Positions 13,431-27,900 of a stretch of DNA of 64,000 bases are shown here, in pieces. The notes under the pieces were generated by a model, which saw only the letters and a list, made by a program, of their open reading frames with translations, did not search any database and was not told the origin of the DNA. The stretch's first letter is position 1, and each line of letters opens with the position of its first letter. The position numbers were made by a program, and so were the translations under genes. Location: positions 48,253,763 through 48,317,762 of the forward strand of contig OW679202.1 of NCBI GenBank assembly GCA_940337035.1, written 5' to 3'. The stretch comes from Agriotes lineatus. Taxonomy: Eukaryota > Arthropoda > Insecta > Coleoptera > Elateridae.

Positions 13431-14810
13431 CACTTTTGGAAGCACTCTCTTTGTCGAAGAACCACAATTAATCAATTATAGACCCCTGACTATATTTATA
13501 TGCATTGTGCACACCCCAGTTGCATATCTTCCGCAAACGTAATATTGAACTTTTAGACTACACAACAAATACAATTTTCGTTCTATTTGTTTCCTATTCA
13601 AAGCAATTCAAACCTGTCAAAACGCGTTTGCAGGTATTATTAAAGCTTTTATATATAGTTTGCAATCGGTAGGTAACATTGCGTGACACCTAAGAATTAT
13701 TTTGTGCACTTTTGGAAGCACTCTCTTTGTCGAAGAACCACAATTAATCAATTATAGACCCCTGACTATATTTATAGGCATTGTGCACACCCCAGTTGCA
13801 TATCTTCCGCAAACGTAATATTGAACTTTTAGACTACACAACAAATACAATTTTCGTTCTTTTTGTTTCCTATTCAAAGCAATTCAAACGTGTCAAAACG
13901 CGTTTGCAGGTATTATTAGAGCTTTTATATATAGTTTGCAATCGGTAGGTAACATTGCGTGACACTTAAGAATTATTTTGTGCACTTTTGGAAGCACTCT
14001 CTTTGTCGAAGAACCACAATTAATCAATTAGAGACCGTTGACTATATTTATAGGCATTGTGCACACCCCAGTTGCATATCTTCCGCAAACGTAATATTGA
14101 ACTTTTAGACTACACAACAAATAAAATTTTCGTTCTTTTTGTTTCCTATTCAAAGCAATTCAAACGTGTCAAAACGCGTTTGCAGGTATTATTAAAGCTT
14201 TTATATATAGTTTGCAATCGGTAGGTAACATTGCGTGACACCTAAGAATTATTTTGTGCACTTTTGGAAGCACCCTCTTTGTCGAAGAACCACAATTAAT
14301 CAATTATAGACCGTTGACTATATTTATAGGCATTGTGCACACCCCAGTTGCATATCTTCCGCAAACGTAATATTGAACTTTTAGACTACACAACAAATAC
14401 AATTTTCGTTCTATTTGTTTCCTATTCAAAGCAATTCAAACCTGTCAAAACGCGTTTGCAGGTATTACTAAAGCTTTTCTATATAGTTTGCAATCGGTAG
14501 GTAAAATTGCGTGACACCTAAGAATTATTTTGTGCACTTTTGGAAGCACTATCTTTGTCGAAGAACCACAATTAATCAATTATAGACCCCTGACTATATT
14601 TATAGGCATTGTGCACACCCCAGTTGCATATCTTCCGCAAACGTAATATTGAACTTTTAGACTACACAACAAATAAAATTTTCGTTCTATTTGTTTCCTA
14701 TTCAAAGCAATTCAAACGTGTCAAAACGCGTTTGCAGGTATTATTAAAGCTTTTATATATAGTTTGCAATCGGTAGGTAACATTGCGTGACACCTAAGAA
14801 TTATTTTGTG
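13431..14810 (+). repeat. Five-monomer segment, copy 1 of a 7-monomer-offset duplication
   Basis: It recurs at 15,363-16,742 (offset 1,932 bp, 7 x 276). Ordered markers shared by both copies are TATATGC, AACCTGTC, the HindIII-destroying TATTAGAGC (13,919/15,851), ATTAGAGACC (14,027/15,959), then GCACCCTC with TACTAAAGC and GTAAAATTG, then GCACTATC. Confidence 0.85.
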
Positions 14811-15362
14811 CACTTTTGGAAGCACTCTCTTTGTCGAAGAACCACAATTAATCAATTATAGACCCCTGACTATATTTATATGCATTGTGCACACCCCAGT
14901 TGCATATCTTCCGCAAACGTAATATTGAACTTTTAGACTACACAACAAATAAAATTTTCGTTCTATTTGTTTCCTATTCAAAGCAATTCAAACGTGTCAA
15001 AACGCGTTTGCAGGTATTATTAAAGCTTTTATATATAGTTTGCAATCGGTAGGTAACATTGCGTGACACCTAAGAATTATTTTGTGCACTTTTGGAAGCA
15101 CTCTCTTTGTCGAAGAACCACAATTAATCAATTATAGACCCCTGACTATATTTATAGGCATTGTGCACACCCCAGTTGCATATCTTCCGCAAACGTAATA
15201 TTGAACTTTTAGACTACACAACAAATAAAATTTTCGTTCTATTTGTTTCCTATTCAAAGCAATTCAAACGTGTCAAAACGCGTTTGCAGGTATTATTAAA
15301 GCTTTTATATATAGTTTGCAATCGGTAGGTAACATTGCGTGACACTTAAGAATTATTTTGTG

Positions 15363-16742
15363 CACTTTTGGAAGCACTCTCTTTGTCGAAGAACCACAAT
15401 TAATCAATTATAGACCCCTGACTATATTTATATGCATTGTGCACACCCCAGTTGCATATCTTCCGCAAACGTAATATTGAACTTTTAGACTACACAACAA
15501 ATACAATTTTCGTTCTATTTGTTTCCTATTCAAAGCAATTCAAACCTGTCAAAACGCGTTTGCAGGTATTATTAAAGCTTTTATATATAGTTTGCAATCG
15601 GTAGGTAACATTGCGTGACACCTAAGAATTATTTTGTGCACTTTTGGAAGCACTCTCTTTGTCGAAGAACCACAATTAATCAATTATAGACCCCTGACTA
15701 TATTTATAGGCATTGTGCACACCCCAGTTGCATATCTTCCGCAAACGTAATATTGAACTTTTAGACTACACAACAAATACAATTTTCGTTCTTTTTGTTT
15801 CCTATTCAAAGCAATTCAAACGTGTCAAAACGCGTTTGCAGGTATTATTAGAGCTTTTATATATAGTTTGCAATCGGTAGGTAACATTGCGTGACACTTA
15901 AGAATTATTTTGTGCACTTTTGGAAGCACTCTCTTTGTCGAAGAACCACAATTAATCAATTAGAGACCGTTGACTATATTTATAGGCATTGTGCACACCC
16001 CAGTTGCATATCTTCCGCAAACGTAATATTGAACTTTTAGACTACACAACAAATAAAATTTTCGTTCTTTTTGTTTCCTATTCAAAGCAATTCAAACGTG
16101 TCAAAACGCGTTTGCAGGTATTATTAAAGCTTTTATATATAGTTTGCAATCGGTAGGTAACATTGCGTGACACCTAAGAATTATTTTGTGCACTTTTGGA
16201 AGCACCCTCTTTGTCGAAGAACCACAATTAATCAATTATAGACCGTTGACTATATTTATAGGCATTGTGCACACCCCAGTTGCATATCTTCCGCAAACGT
16301 AATATTGAACTTTTAGACTACACAACAAATACAATTTTCGTTCTATTTGTTTCCTATTCAAAGCAATTCAAACCTGTCAAAACGCGTTTGCAGGTATTAC
16401 TAAAGCTTTTATATATAGTTTGCAATCGGTAGGTAAAATTGCGTGACACCTAAGAATTATTTTGTGCACTTTTGGAAGCACTATCTTTGTCGAAGAACCA
16501 CAATTAATCAATTATAGACCCCTGACTATATTTATAGGCATTGTGCACACCCCAGTTGCATATCTTCCGCAAACGTAATATTGAACTTTTAGACTACACA
16601 ACAAATAAAATTTTCGTTCTATTTGTTTCCTATTCAAAGCAATTCAAACGTGTCAAAACGCGTTTGCAGGTATTATTAAAGCTTTTATATATAGTTTGCA
16701 ATCGGTAGGTAACATTGCGTGACACCTAAGAATTATTTTGTG
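15363..16742 (+). repeat. Five-monomer segment, copy 2 of a 7-monomer-offset duplication
   Basis: This is the partner of 13,431-14,810 with the same ordered markers. The copies separate at the sixth monomer, where this copy continues with a second GCACTATC monomer carrying CGTTTTCAGG. Confidence 0.85.
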
Positions 16743-18122
16743 CACTTTTGGAAGCACTATCTTTGTCGAAGAACCACAATTAATCAATTATAGACCCCTG
16801 ACTATATTTATAGGCATTGTGCACACCCCAGTTGCATATCTTCCGCAAACGTAATATTGAACTTTTAGACTACACAACAAATAAAATTTTCGTTCTATTT
16901 GTTTCCTATTCAAAGCAATTCAAACGTGTCAAAACGCGTTTTCAGGTATTATTAAAGCTTTTATATATAGTTTGCAATCGGTAGGTAACATTGAGTGACA
17001 CCTAAGAATTATTTTGTGCACTTTTGGAAGCACTCTCTTTGTCGAAGAACCACAATTAATCAATTATAGACCCCTGACTATATTTATAGGCATTGTGCAC
17101 ACCCCAGTTGCATATCTTCCGCAAACGTAATATTGAACTTTTAGACTACACAACAAATACAATTTTCGTTCTATTTGTTTCCTATTCAAAGCAATTCAAA
17201 CCTGTCAAAACGCGTTTGCAGGTATTATTAAAGCTTTTATATATAGTTTGCAATCGGTAGGTAACATTGCGTGACACCTAAGAATTATTTTGTGCACTTT
17301 TGGAAGCACTCGCTTTGTCGAAGAACCACAATTAATCAATTATAGACCGCTGACTATATTTATAGGCATTGTGCACACCCCAGTTGCATATCTTCCGCAA
17401 ACGTAATATTGAACTTTTAGACTACACAACAAATAAAATTTTCGTTCTTTTTGTTTCCTATTCAAAGCAATTCAAACGTGTCAAAACGCGTTTGCAGGTA
17501 TTATTAAAGCTTTTATATATAGTTTGCAATCGGTAGGTAACATTGCGTGACACTTAAGAATTATTTTGTGCACTTTTGGAAGCACTCGCTTTGTCGAAGA
17601 ACCACAATTAATCAATTATAGACCGCTGACTATATTTATAGGCATTGTGCACACCCCAGTTGCATATCTTCCGCAAACGTAATATTGAACTTTTAGACTA
17701 CACAACAAATAAAATTTTCGTTCTTTTTGTTTCCTATTCAAAGCAATTCAAACGTGTCAAAACGCGTTTGCAGGTATTATTAAAGCTTTTATATATAGTT
17801 TGCAATCGGTAGGTAACATTGCGTGACACTTAAGAATTATTTTGTGCACTTTTGGAAGCACTCTCTTTGTCGAAGAACCACAATTAATCAATTATAGACC
17901 CCTGACTATATTTATAGGCATTGTGCACACCCCAGTTGCATATCTTCCGCAAACGTAATATTGAACTTTTAGACTACACAACAAATACAATTTTCGTTCT
18001 TTTTGTTTCCTATTCAAAGCAATTCAAACGTGTCAAAACGCGTTTGCAGGTATTATTAAAGCTTTTATATATAGTTTGCAATCGGTAGGTAACATTGCGT
18101 GACACCTAAGAATTATTTTGTG

Positions 18123-18674
18123 CACTTTTGGAAGCACCCTCTTTGTCGAAGAACCACAATTAATCAATTATAGACCGTTGACTATATTTATAAGCATTGT
18201 GCACACCCCAGTTGCATATCATCCGCAAACGTAATATTGAACTTTTAGAATACACAACAAATACAATTTTCGTTCTATTTGTTTCCTATTCAAAGCAATG
18301 CAAACCTGTCAAAACGCGTTTGCAGGTATTATTAAAGCTTTTATATATAGTTTGCAATCGGTAGGTAACAATGCGTGACACCTAAGAATTACTTTGTGCA
18401 CTTTTGGAAGCACTCGCTTTGTCGAAGAACCACAATTAATCAATTATAGACCGTTGACTATATTTATAGGCATTGTGCACACCCCAGTTGCATATCTTCC
18501 GCAAACGTAATATTGAACTTTTAGACTACACAACAAATAAAATTTTCGTTCTATTTGTTTCCTATTCAAAGCAATTCAAACGTGTCAAAACGCGTTTGCA
18601 GGTATTATTAATGCTTTTATATATAGTTTGCAATCGGTAGGTAACATTGCGTGACACCTAAGAATTATTTTGTG
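18123..18674 (+). repeat. Two-monomer segment, copy 1 of a 6-monomer-offset duplication
   Basis: Rare markers TATAAGCATT, CATATCATCC, TTAGAATAC, GCAATGCAAACC, ATTACTTTG and TTAATGC all recur in order 1,656 bp downstream (6 x 276), at 19,779-20,330. Two differences are visible: GAAGAACC versus GAAGGACC, and AACAATGCG versus AACATTGCG. Confidence 0.87.
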
Positions 18675-19778
18675 CACTTTTGGAAGCACTCTCTTTGTCG
18701 AAGAACCACAATTAATCAATTATAGACCGCTGACTATATTTATAGGCATTGTGCACACCCCAGTTGCATATCTTCCGCAAACGTAATATTGAACTTTTAG
18801 ACTACACAACAAATAAAATTTTCGTTCTATTTGTTTCCTATTCAAAGCAATTCAAACGTGTCAAAACGCGTTTGCAGGTATTATTAAAGCTTTTATATAT
18901 AGTTTGCAATCGGTAGGTAACATTGCGTGACACCTAAGAATTATTTTGTGCACTTTTGGAAGCACTCGCTTTGTCGAAGAACCACAATTAATCAGTTATA
19001 GACCGCTGACTATATTTATAGGCATTGTGCACACCCCAGTTGCATATCTTCCGCAAACGTAATATTGAAATTTTAGACTACACAACAAATAAAATGTTCG
19101 TTCTTTTTGTTTCCTATTCAAAGCAATTCAAACGTGTCAAAACGCGTTTGCAGGTATTATTAAAGCTTTTATATATAGTTTGCAATCGGTATTTAACATT
19201 GCGTGACACTTAAGAATTATTTTGTGCACTTTTGGAAGCACTCTCTTTGTCGAAGAACCACAATTAATCAATTATAGACCCCTGACTATATATATAGGCA
19301 TTGTGCACACCCCAGTTGCATATCTTCCGCAAACGTAATATTGAACTTTTAGACTACACAACAAATACAATTTTCGTTCTTTTTGTTTCCTATTCAAAGC
19401 AATTCAAACGTGTCAAAACGCGTTTGCAGGTATTATTAAAGCTTTTATATATAGTTTGCAATCGGTAGGTAACATTGCGTGACACTTAAGAATTATTTTG
19501 TGCACTTTTGGAAGCACTCTCTTTGTCGAAGAACCACAATTAATCAATTAGAGACCGTTGACTATATTTATAGGCATTGTGCACACCCCAGTTGCATATC
19601 TTCCGCAATCGTAATATTGAACTTTTAGACTACACAACAAATACAATTTTCGTTGTTTTTGTTTCCTATTCAAAGCAATTCAAACGTGTCAAAACGCGTT
19701 TGCAGGTATTATTAAAGCTTTTATATATAGTTTGCAATCGGTAGGTAACATTGCGTGACACCTAAGAATTATTTTGTG

Positions 19779-20330
19779 CACTTTTGGAAGCACCCTCTTT
19801 GTCGAAGGACCACAATTAATCAATTATAGACCGTTGACTATATTTATAAGCATTGTGCACACCCCAGTTGCATATCATCCGCAAACGTAATATTGAACTT
19901 TTAGAATACACAACAAATACAATTTTCGTTCTATTTGTTTCCTATTCAAAGCAATGCAAACCTGTCAAAACGCGTTTGCAGGTATTATTAAAGCTTTTAT
20001 ATATAGTTTGCAATCGGTAGGTAACATTGCGTGACACCTAAGAATTACTTTGTGCACTTTTGGAAGCACTCGCTTTGTCGAAGAACCACAATTAATCAAT
20101 TATAGACCGTTGACTATATTTATAGGCATTGTGCACACCCCAGTTGCATATCTTCCGCAAACGTAATATTGAACTTTTAGACTACACAACAAATAAAATT
20201 TTCGTTCTATTTGTTTCCTATTCAAAGCAATTCAAACGTGTCAAAACGCGTTTGCAGGTATTATTAATGCTTTTATATATAGTTTGCAATCGGTAGGTAA
20301 CATTGAGTGACACCTAAGAATTATTTTGTG
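19779..20330 (+). repeat. Two-monomer segment, copy 2 of a 6-monomer-offset duplication
   Basis: This is the partner of 18,123-18,674. It keeps the whole marker set but has GAAGGACC near 19,805. The flanking monomers differ from those of copy 1, so the resolved match is only two monomers long. Confidence 0.87.
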
Positions 20331-21986
20331 CACTTTTGGAAGCACTCTCTTTGTCGAAGAACCACAATTAATCAATTATAGACCCCTGACTATATTTATA
20401 GGCATTGTGCACACCCCAGTTGCATATCTTCCGCAAACGTAATATTGAACTTTTAGACTACACAACAAATACAATTTTCGTTCTATTTGTTTCCTATTCA
20501 AAGCAATTCAAACCTGTCAAAACGCGTTTGCAGGTATTATTAAAGCTTTTATATATAGTTTGCAATCGGTAGGTAACATTGCGTGACACCTAAGAATTAT
20601 TTTGTGCACTTTTGGAAGCACTCTCTTTGTCGAAGAACCACAATTAATCAATTATAGACTCCTGACTATATTTATAGGCATTGTGCACACCCCAGTTGCA
20701 TATCTTCCGCAAACGTAATATTGAACATTTAGACTACACAACAAATACAATTTTCGTTCTTTTTGTTTCCTATTCAAAGCAATTCAAACGTGTCAAAACG
20801 CGTTTGCAGGTATTATTAAAGCTTTTATATATAGTTTGCAATCGGTAGGTAACATTGCGTGACACTTAAGAATTATTTTGTGCACTTTTGGAAGCACTCT
20901 CTTTGTCGAAGAACCACAATTAATCAATTAGAGACCGTTGACTATATTTATAGGCATTGTGCACACCCCAGTTGCATATCTTCCGCAAACGTAATATTGA
21001 ACTTTTAGACTACACAACAAATACAATTTTCGTTCTATTTGTTTCCTATTCAAAGCAATTCAAACGTGTCAAAACGCGTTTGCAGGTATTATTAAAGCTT
21101 TTATATATAGTTTGCAATCGGTAGGTAACATTGCGTGACACCTAAGAATTATTTTGTGCACTTTTGAAAGCACCCTCTTTGTCGAAGAACCACAATTAAT
21201 CAATTATAGACCGTTGACTATATTTATAGGCATTGTGCACACCCCAGTTGCATATCTTCCGCAAACGTAATATTGAACTTTTAGACTACACAACAAATAA
21301 AATTTTCGTTCTATTTGTTTCCTATTCAAAGCAATTCAAACGTGTCAAAACGCGTTTGCAGGTATTATTAAAGCTTTTATATATAGTTTGCAATCGGTAG
21401 GTAACATTGCGTGACACCTAAGAATTATTTTGTGCACTTTTGGAAGCACTCGCTTTGTCGAAGAACCACAATTAATCAATTATAGACCGCTGACTATATT
21501 TATAGGCATTGTGCACACCCCAGTTGCATATCTTCCGCAAACGTAATATTGAACTTTTAGACTACACAACAAATAAAATTTTCGTTCTTTTTGTTTCCTA
21601 TTCAAAGCAATTCAAACGTGTCAAAACGCGTTTGCAGGTATTATTAAAGCTTTTATATATAGTTTGCAATCGGTAGGTAACATTGCGTGACACCTAAGAA
21701 TTATTTTGTGCACTTTTGGAAGCACTCTCTTTGTCGAAGAACCACAATTAATCAATTATAGACCCCTGACTATATTTATAGGCATTGTGCACACCCCAGT
21801 TGCATATCTTCCGCAAACGTAATATTGAACTTTTAGACTACACAACAAATACAATTTTCGTTCTTTTTGTTTCCTATTCAAAGCAATTCAAACGTGTCAA
21901 AACGCGTTTGCAGGTATTATTAAAGCTTTTATATATAGTTTGCAATCGGTAGGTAACATTGCGTGACACTTAAGAATTATTTTGTG

Positions 21987-24900
21987 CACTTTTGGAAGCA
22001 CTCTCTTTGTCGAAGAACCACAATTAATCAATTAGAGACCGTTGACTATATTTATAGGCATTGTGCACACCCCAGTTGCATATCTTCCGCAAACGTAATA
22101 TTGAACTTTTAGACTACACAACAAATAAAATTTTCGTTCTTTTTGTTTCCTATTCAAAGCAATTCAAACGTGTCAAAACGCGTTTGCAGGTATTATTAAA
22201 GCTTTTATATATAGTTTGCAATCGGTAGGTAACATTGCGTGACACTTAAGAATTATTTTGTGCACTTTTGGAAGCACTCTCTTTGTCGAAGAACCACAAT
22301 TAATCAATTAGAGACCGTTGACTATATTTATAAGCATTGTGCACACCCCAGTTGCATATCTTCCGCAAACGTAATATTGAACTTTTAGACTACACAACAA
22401 ATACAATTTTCGTTCTTTTTGTTTCCTATTCAAAGCAATTCAAACGTGTCAAAACGCGTTTGCAGGTATTATTAAAGCTTTTATATATAGTTTGCAATCG
22501 GTAGGTAACATTGCGTGACACTTAAGAATTATTTTGTGCACTTTTGGAAGCACTCTCTTTGTCGAAGAACCACAATTAATCAATTATAGACCCCTGACTA
22601 TATTTATAGGCATTGTGCACACCCCAGTTGCATATCTTCCGCAAACGTAATATTGAACTTTTAGACTACACAACAAATACAATTTTCGTTCTTTTTGTTT
22701 CCTATTCAAAGCAATTCAAACGTGTCAAAACGCGTTTGCAGGTATTATTAAAGCTTTTATATATAGTTTGCAATCGGTAGGTAACATTGCGTGACACTTA
22801 AGAATTATTTTGTGCACTTTTGGAAGCACTCTCTTTGTCGAAGAACCACAATTAATCAATTAGAGACCGTTGACTATATTTATAGGCATTGTGCACACCC
22901 CAGTTGCATATCTTCCGCAAACGTAATATTGAACTTTTAGACTACACAACAAATAAAATTTTCGTTCTTTTTGTTTCCTATTCAACGCAATTCAAACGTG
23001 TCAAAACGCGTTTGCAGGTATTATTAAAGCTTTTATATATAGTTTGCAATCGGTAGGTAACATTGCGTGACACTTAAGAATTATTTTGTGCACTTTTGGA
23101 AGCACTCTCTTTGTCGAAGAACCACAATTAATCAATTAGAGACCGTTGACTATATTTATAGGCATTGTGCACACCCCAGTTGCATATCTTCCGCAAACGT
23201 AATATTGAACTTTTAGACTACACAACAAATACAATTTTCGTTCTTTTTGTTTCCTATTCAAAGCAATTCAAACGTGTCAAAACGCGTTTGCAGGTATTAT
23301 TAAAGCTTTTATATATAGTTTGCAATCGGTAGGTAACATTGCGTGACACTTAAGAATTATTTTGTGCACTTTTGGAAGCACTCTCTTTGTCGAAGAACCA
23401 CAATTAATCAATTATAGACCGTTGACTATATTTATAGGCATTGTGCACACCCCAGTTGCATATCTTCCGCAAACGTAATATTGAACTTTTAGACTACACA
23501 ACAAATACAATTTTCGTTCTTTTTGTTTCCTATTCAAAGCAATTCAAACGTGTCAAAACGCGTTTGCAGGTATTATTAAAGCTTTTATATATAGTTTGCA
23601 ATCGGTAGGTAACATTGCGTGACACTTAAGAATTATTTTGTGCACTTTTGGAAGCACTCTCTTTGTCGAAGAACCACAATTAATCAATTAGAGACCGTTG
23701 ACTATATTTATAGGCATTGTGCACACCCCAGTTGCATATCTTCCGCAAACGTAATATTGAACTTTTAGACTACACAACAAATACAATTTTCGTTCTTTTT
23801 GTTTCCTATTCAAAGCAATTCAAACGTGTCAAAACGCGTTTGCAGGTATTATTAAAGCTTTTATATATAGTTTGCAATCGGTAGGTAACATTGCGTGACA
23901 CTTAAGAATTATTTTGTGCACTTTTGGAAGCACTCTCTTTGTCGAAGAACCACAATTAATCAATTAGAGACCGTTGACTATATTTATAGGCATTGTGCAC
24001 ACCCCAGTTGCATATCTTCCGCAAACGTAATATTGAACTTTTAGACTACACAACAAATACAATTTTCGTTCTTTTTGTTTCCTATTCAAAGCAATTCAAA
24101 CGTGTCAAAACGCGTTTGCAGGTATTATTAAAGCTTTTATATATAGTTTGCAATCGGTAGGTAACATTGCGTGACACTTAAGAATTATTTTGTGCACTTT
24201 TGGAAGCACTCTCTTTGTCGAAGAACCACAATTAATCAATTAGAGACCGTTGACTATATTTATAGGCATTGTGCACACCCCAGTTGCATATCTTCCGCAA
24301 ACGTAATATTGAACTTTTAGACTACACAACAAATAAAATTTTCGTTCTTTTTGTTTCCTATTCAACGCAATTCAAACGTGTCAAAACGCGTTTGCAGGTA
24401 TTATTAAAGCTTTTATATATAGTTTGCAATCGGTAGGTAACATTGCGTGACACTTAAGAATTATTTTGTGCACTTTTGGAAGCACTCTCTTTGTCGAAGA
24501 ACCACAATTAATCAATTAGAGACCGTTGACTATATTTATAGGCATTGTGCACACCCCAGTTGCATATCTTCCGCAAACGTAATATTGAACTTTTAGACTA
24601 CACAACAAATACAATTTTCGTTCTTTTTGTTTCCTATTCAAAGCAATTCAAACGTGTCAAAACGCGTTTGCAGGTATTATTAAAGCTTTTATATATAGTT
24701 TGCAATCGGTAGGTAACATTGCGTGACACTTAAGAATTATTTTGTGCACTTTTGGAAGCACTCTCTTTGTCGAAGAACCACAATTAATCAATTAGAGACC
24801 GTTGACTATATTTATAGGCATTGTGCACACCCCAGTTGCATATCTTCCGCAAACGTAATATTGAACTTTTAGACTACACAACAAATAAAATTTTCGTTCT

Positions 24901-27900
24901 TTTTGTTTCCTATTCAACGCAATTCAAACGTGTCAAAACGCGTTTGCAGGTATTATTAAAGCTTTTATATATAGTTTGCAATCGGTAGGTAACATTGCGT
25001 GACACTTAAGAATTATTTTGTGCACTTTTGGAAGCACTCTCTTTGTCGAAGAACCACAATTAATCAATTAGAGACCGTTGACTATATTTATAGGCATTGT
25101 GCACACCCCAGTTGCATATCTTCCGCAAACGTAATATTGAACTTTTAGACTACACAACAAATACAATTTTCGTTCTTTTTGTTTCCTATTCAAAGCAATT
25201 CAAACGTGTCAAAACGCGTTTGCAGGTATTATTAAAGCTTTTATATATAGTTTGCAATCGGTAGGTAACATTGCGTGACACTTAAGAATTATTTTGTGCA
25301 CTTTTGGAAGCACTCTCTTTGTCGAAGAACCACAATTAATCAATTAGAGACCGTTGACTATATTTATAGGCATTGTGCACACCCCAGTTGCATATCTTCC
25401 GCAAACGTAATATTGAACTTTTAGACTACACAACAAATACAATTTTCGTTCTTTTTGTTTCCTATTCAAAGCAATTCAAACGTGTCAAAACGCGTTTGCA
25501 GGTATTATTAAAGCTTTTATATATAGTTTGCAATCGGTAGGTAACATTGCGTGACACTTAAGAATTATTTTGTGCACTTTTGGAAGCACTCTCTTTGTCG
25601 AAGAACCACAATTAATCAATTAGAGACCGTTGACTATATTTATAGGCATTGTGCACACCCCAGTTGCATATCTTCCGCAAACGTAATATTGAACTTTTAG
25701 ACTACACAACAAATACAATTTTCGTTCTTTTTGTTTCCTATTCAAAGCAATTCAAACGTGTCAAAACGCGTTTGCAGGTATTATTAAAGCTTTTATATAT
25801 AGTTTGCAATCGGTAGGTAACATTGCGTGACACTTAAGAATTATTTTGTGCACTTTTGGAAGCACTCTCTTTGTCGAAGAACCACAATTAATCAATTAGA
25901 GACCGTTGACTATATTTATAGGCATTGTGCACACCCCAGTTGCATATCTTCCGCAAACGTAATATTGAACTTTTAGACTACACAACAAATAAAATTTTCG
26001 TTCTTTTTGTTTCCTATTCAACGCAATTCAAACGTGTCAAAACGCGTTTGCAGGTATTATTAAAGCTTTTATATATAGTTTGCAATCGGTAGGTAACATT
26101 GCGTGACACTTAAGAATTATTTTGTGCACTTTTGGAAGCACTCTCTTTGTCGAAGAACCACAATTAATCAATTAGAGACCGTTGACTATATTTATAGGCA
26201 TTGTGCACACCCCAGTTGCATATCTTCCGCAAACGTAATATTGAACTTTTAGACTACACAACAAATACAATTTTCGTTCTTTTTGTTTCCTATTCAAAGC
26301 AATTCAAACGTGTCAAAACGCGTTTGCAGGTATTATTAAAGCTTTTATATATAGTTTGCAATCGGTAGGTAACATTGCGTGACACTTAAGAATTATTTTG
26401 TGCACTTTTGGAAGCACTCTCTTTGTCGAAGAACCACAATTAATCAATTAGAGACCGTTGACTATATTTATAGGCATTGTGCACACCCCAGTTGCATATC
26501 TTCCGCAAACGTAATATTGAACTTTTAGACTACACAACAAATAAAATTTTCGTTCTTTTTGTTTCCTATTCAACGCAATTCAAACGTGTCAAAACGCGTT
26601 TGCAGGTATTATTAAAGCTTTTATATATAGTTTGCAATCGGTAGGTAACATTGCGTGACACTTAAGAATTATTTTGTGCACTTTTGGAAGCACTCTCTTT
26701 GTCGAAGAACCACAATTAATCAATTAGAGACCGTTGACTATATTTATAGGCATTGTGCACACCCCAGTTGCATATCTTCCGCAAACGTAATATTGAACTT
26801 TTAGACTACACAACAAATACAATTTTCGTTCTTTTGTTTCCTATTCAAAGCAATTCAAACGTGTCAAAACGCGTTTGCAGGTATTATTAAAGCTTTTATA
26901 TATAGTTTGCAATCGGTAGGTAACATTGCGTGACACTTAAGAATTATTTTGTGCACTTTTGGAAGCACTCTCTTTGTCGAAGAACCACAATTAATCAATT
27001 AGAGACCGTTGACTATATTTATAGGCATTGTGCACACCCCAGTTGCATATCTTCCGCAAACGTAATATTGAACTTTTAGACTACACAACAAATAAAATTT
27101 TCGTTCTTTTTGTTTCCTATTCAACGCAATTCAAACGTGTCAAAACGCGTTTGCAGGTATTATTAAAGCTTTTATATATAGTTTGCAATCGGTAGGTAAC
27201 ATTGCGTGACACTTAAGAATTATTTTGTGCACTTTTGGAAGCACTCTCTTTGTCGAAGAACCACAATTAATCAATTAGAGACCGTTGACTATATTTATAG
27301 GCATTGTGCACACCCCAGTTGCATATCTTCCGCAAACGTAATATTGAACTTTTAGACTACACAACAAATACAATTTTCGTTCTTTTTGTTTCCTATTCAA
27401 AGCAATTCAAACGTGTCAAAACGCGTTTGCAGGTATTATTAAAGCTTTTATATATAGTTTGCAATCGGTAGGTAACATTGCGTGACACTTAAGAATTATT
27501 TTGTGCACTTTTGGAAGCACTCTCTTTGTCGAAGAACCACAATTAATCAATTAGAGACCGTTGACTATATTTATAGGCATTGTGCACACCCCAGTTGCAT
27601 ATCTTCCGCAAACGTAATATTGAACTTTTAGACTACACAACAAATACAATTTTCGTTCTTTTTGTTTCCTATTCAAAGCAATTCAAACGTGTCAAAACGC
27701 GTTTGCAGGTATTATTAAAGCTTTTATATATAGTTTGCAATCGGTAGGTAACATTGCGTGACACTTAAGAATTATTTTGTGCACTTTTGGAAGCACTCTC
27801 TTTGTCGAAGAACCACAATTAATCAATTAGAGACCGTTGACTATATTTATAGGCATTGTGCACACCCCAGTTGCATATCTTCCGCAAACGTAATATTGAA

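Larger units (their letters stand above)
9015..21986 (+). repeat. Block C: mixed-variant satellite, 47 monomers
   Basis: Several variants are interleaved: AACCTGTC versus AACGTGTC, TACTAAAGC versus TATTAAAGC, GTAAAATTG versus GTAACATTG, TATATGC versus TATAGGC, and solitary copies of the ATTAGAGACCG variant near 9,611, 12,647, 14,027, 15,959, 19,547 and 20,927. The ATTAGAG copies are spaced 11, 5, 7, 13 and 5 monomers apart, which shows segmental copying rather than independent mutation. No gene is present. Confidence 0.88.

Noticed and set aside
19025..19213. 62-codon plus-strand ORF, with near-copies at 47,452 and 61,527
   Set aside because: These are satellite monomers in which one stop codon was lost by a point change (for example AACTTTTAG to AAATTTTAG, or GGTAGG to GGTCGC or GGTACG). 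They are chance openings in repeat DNA.
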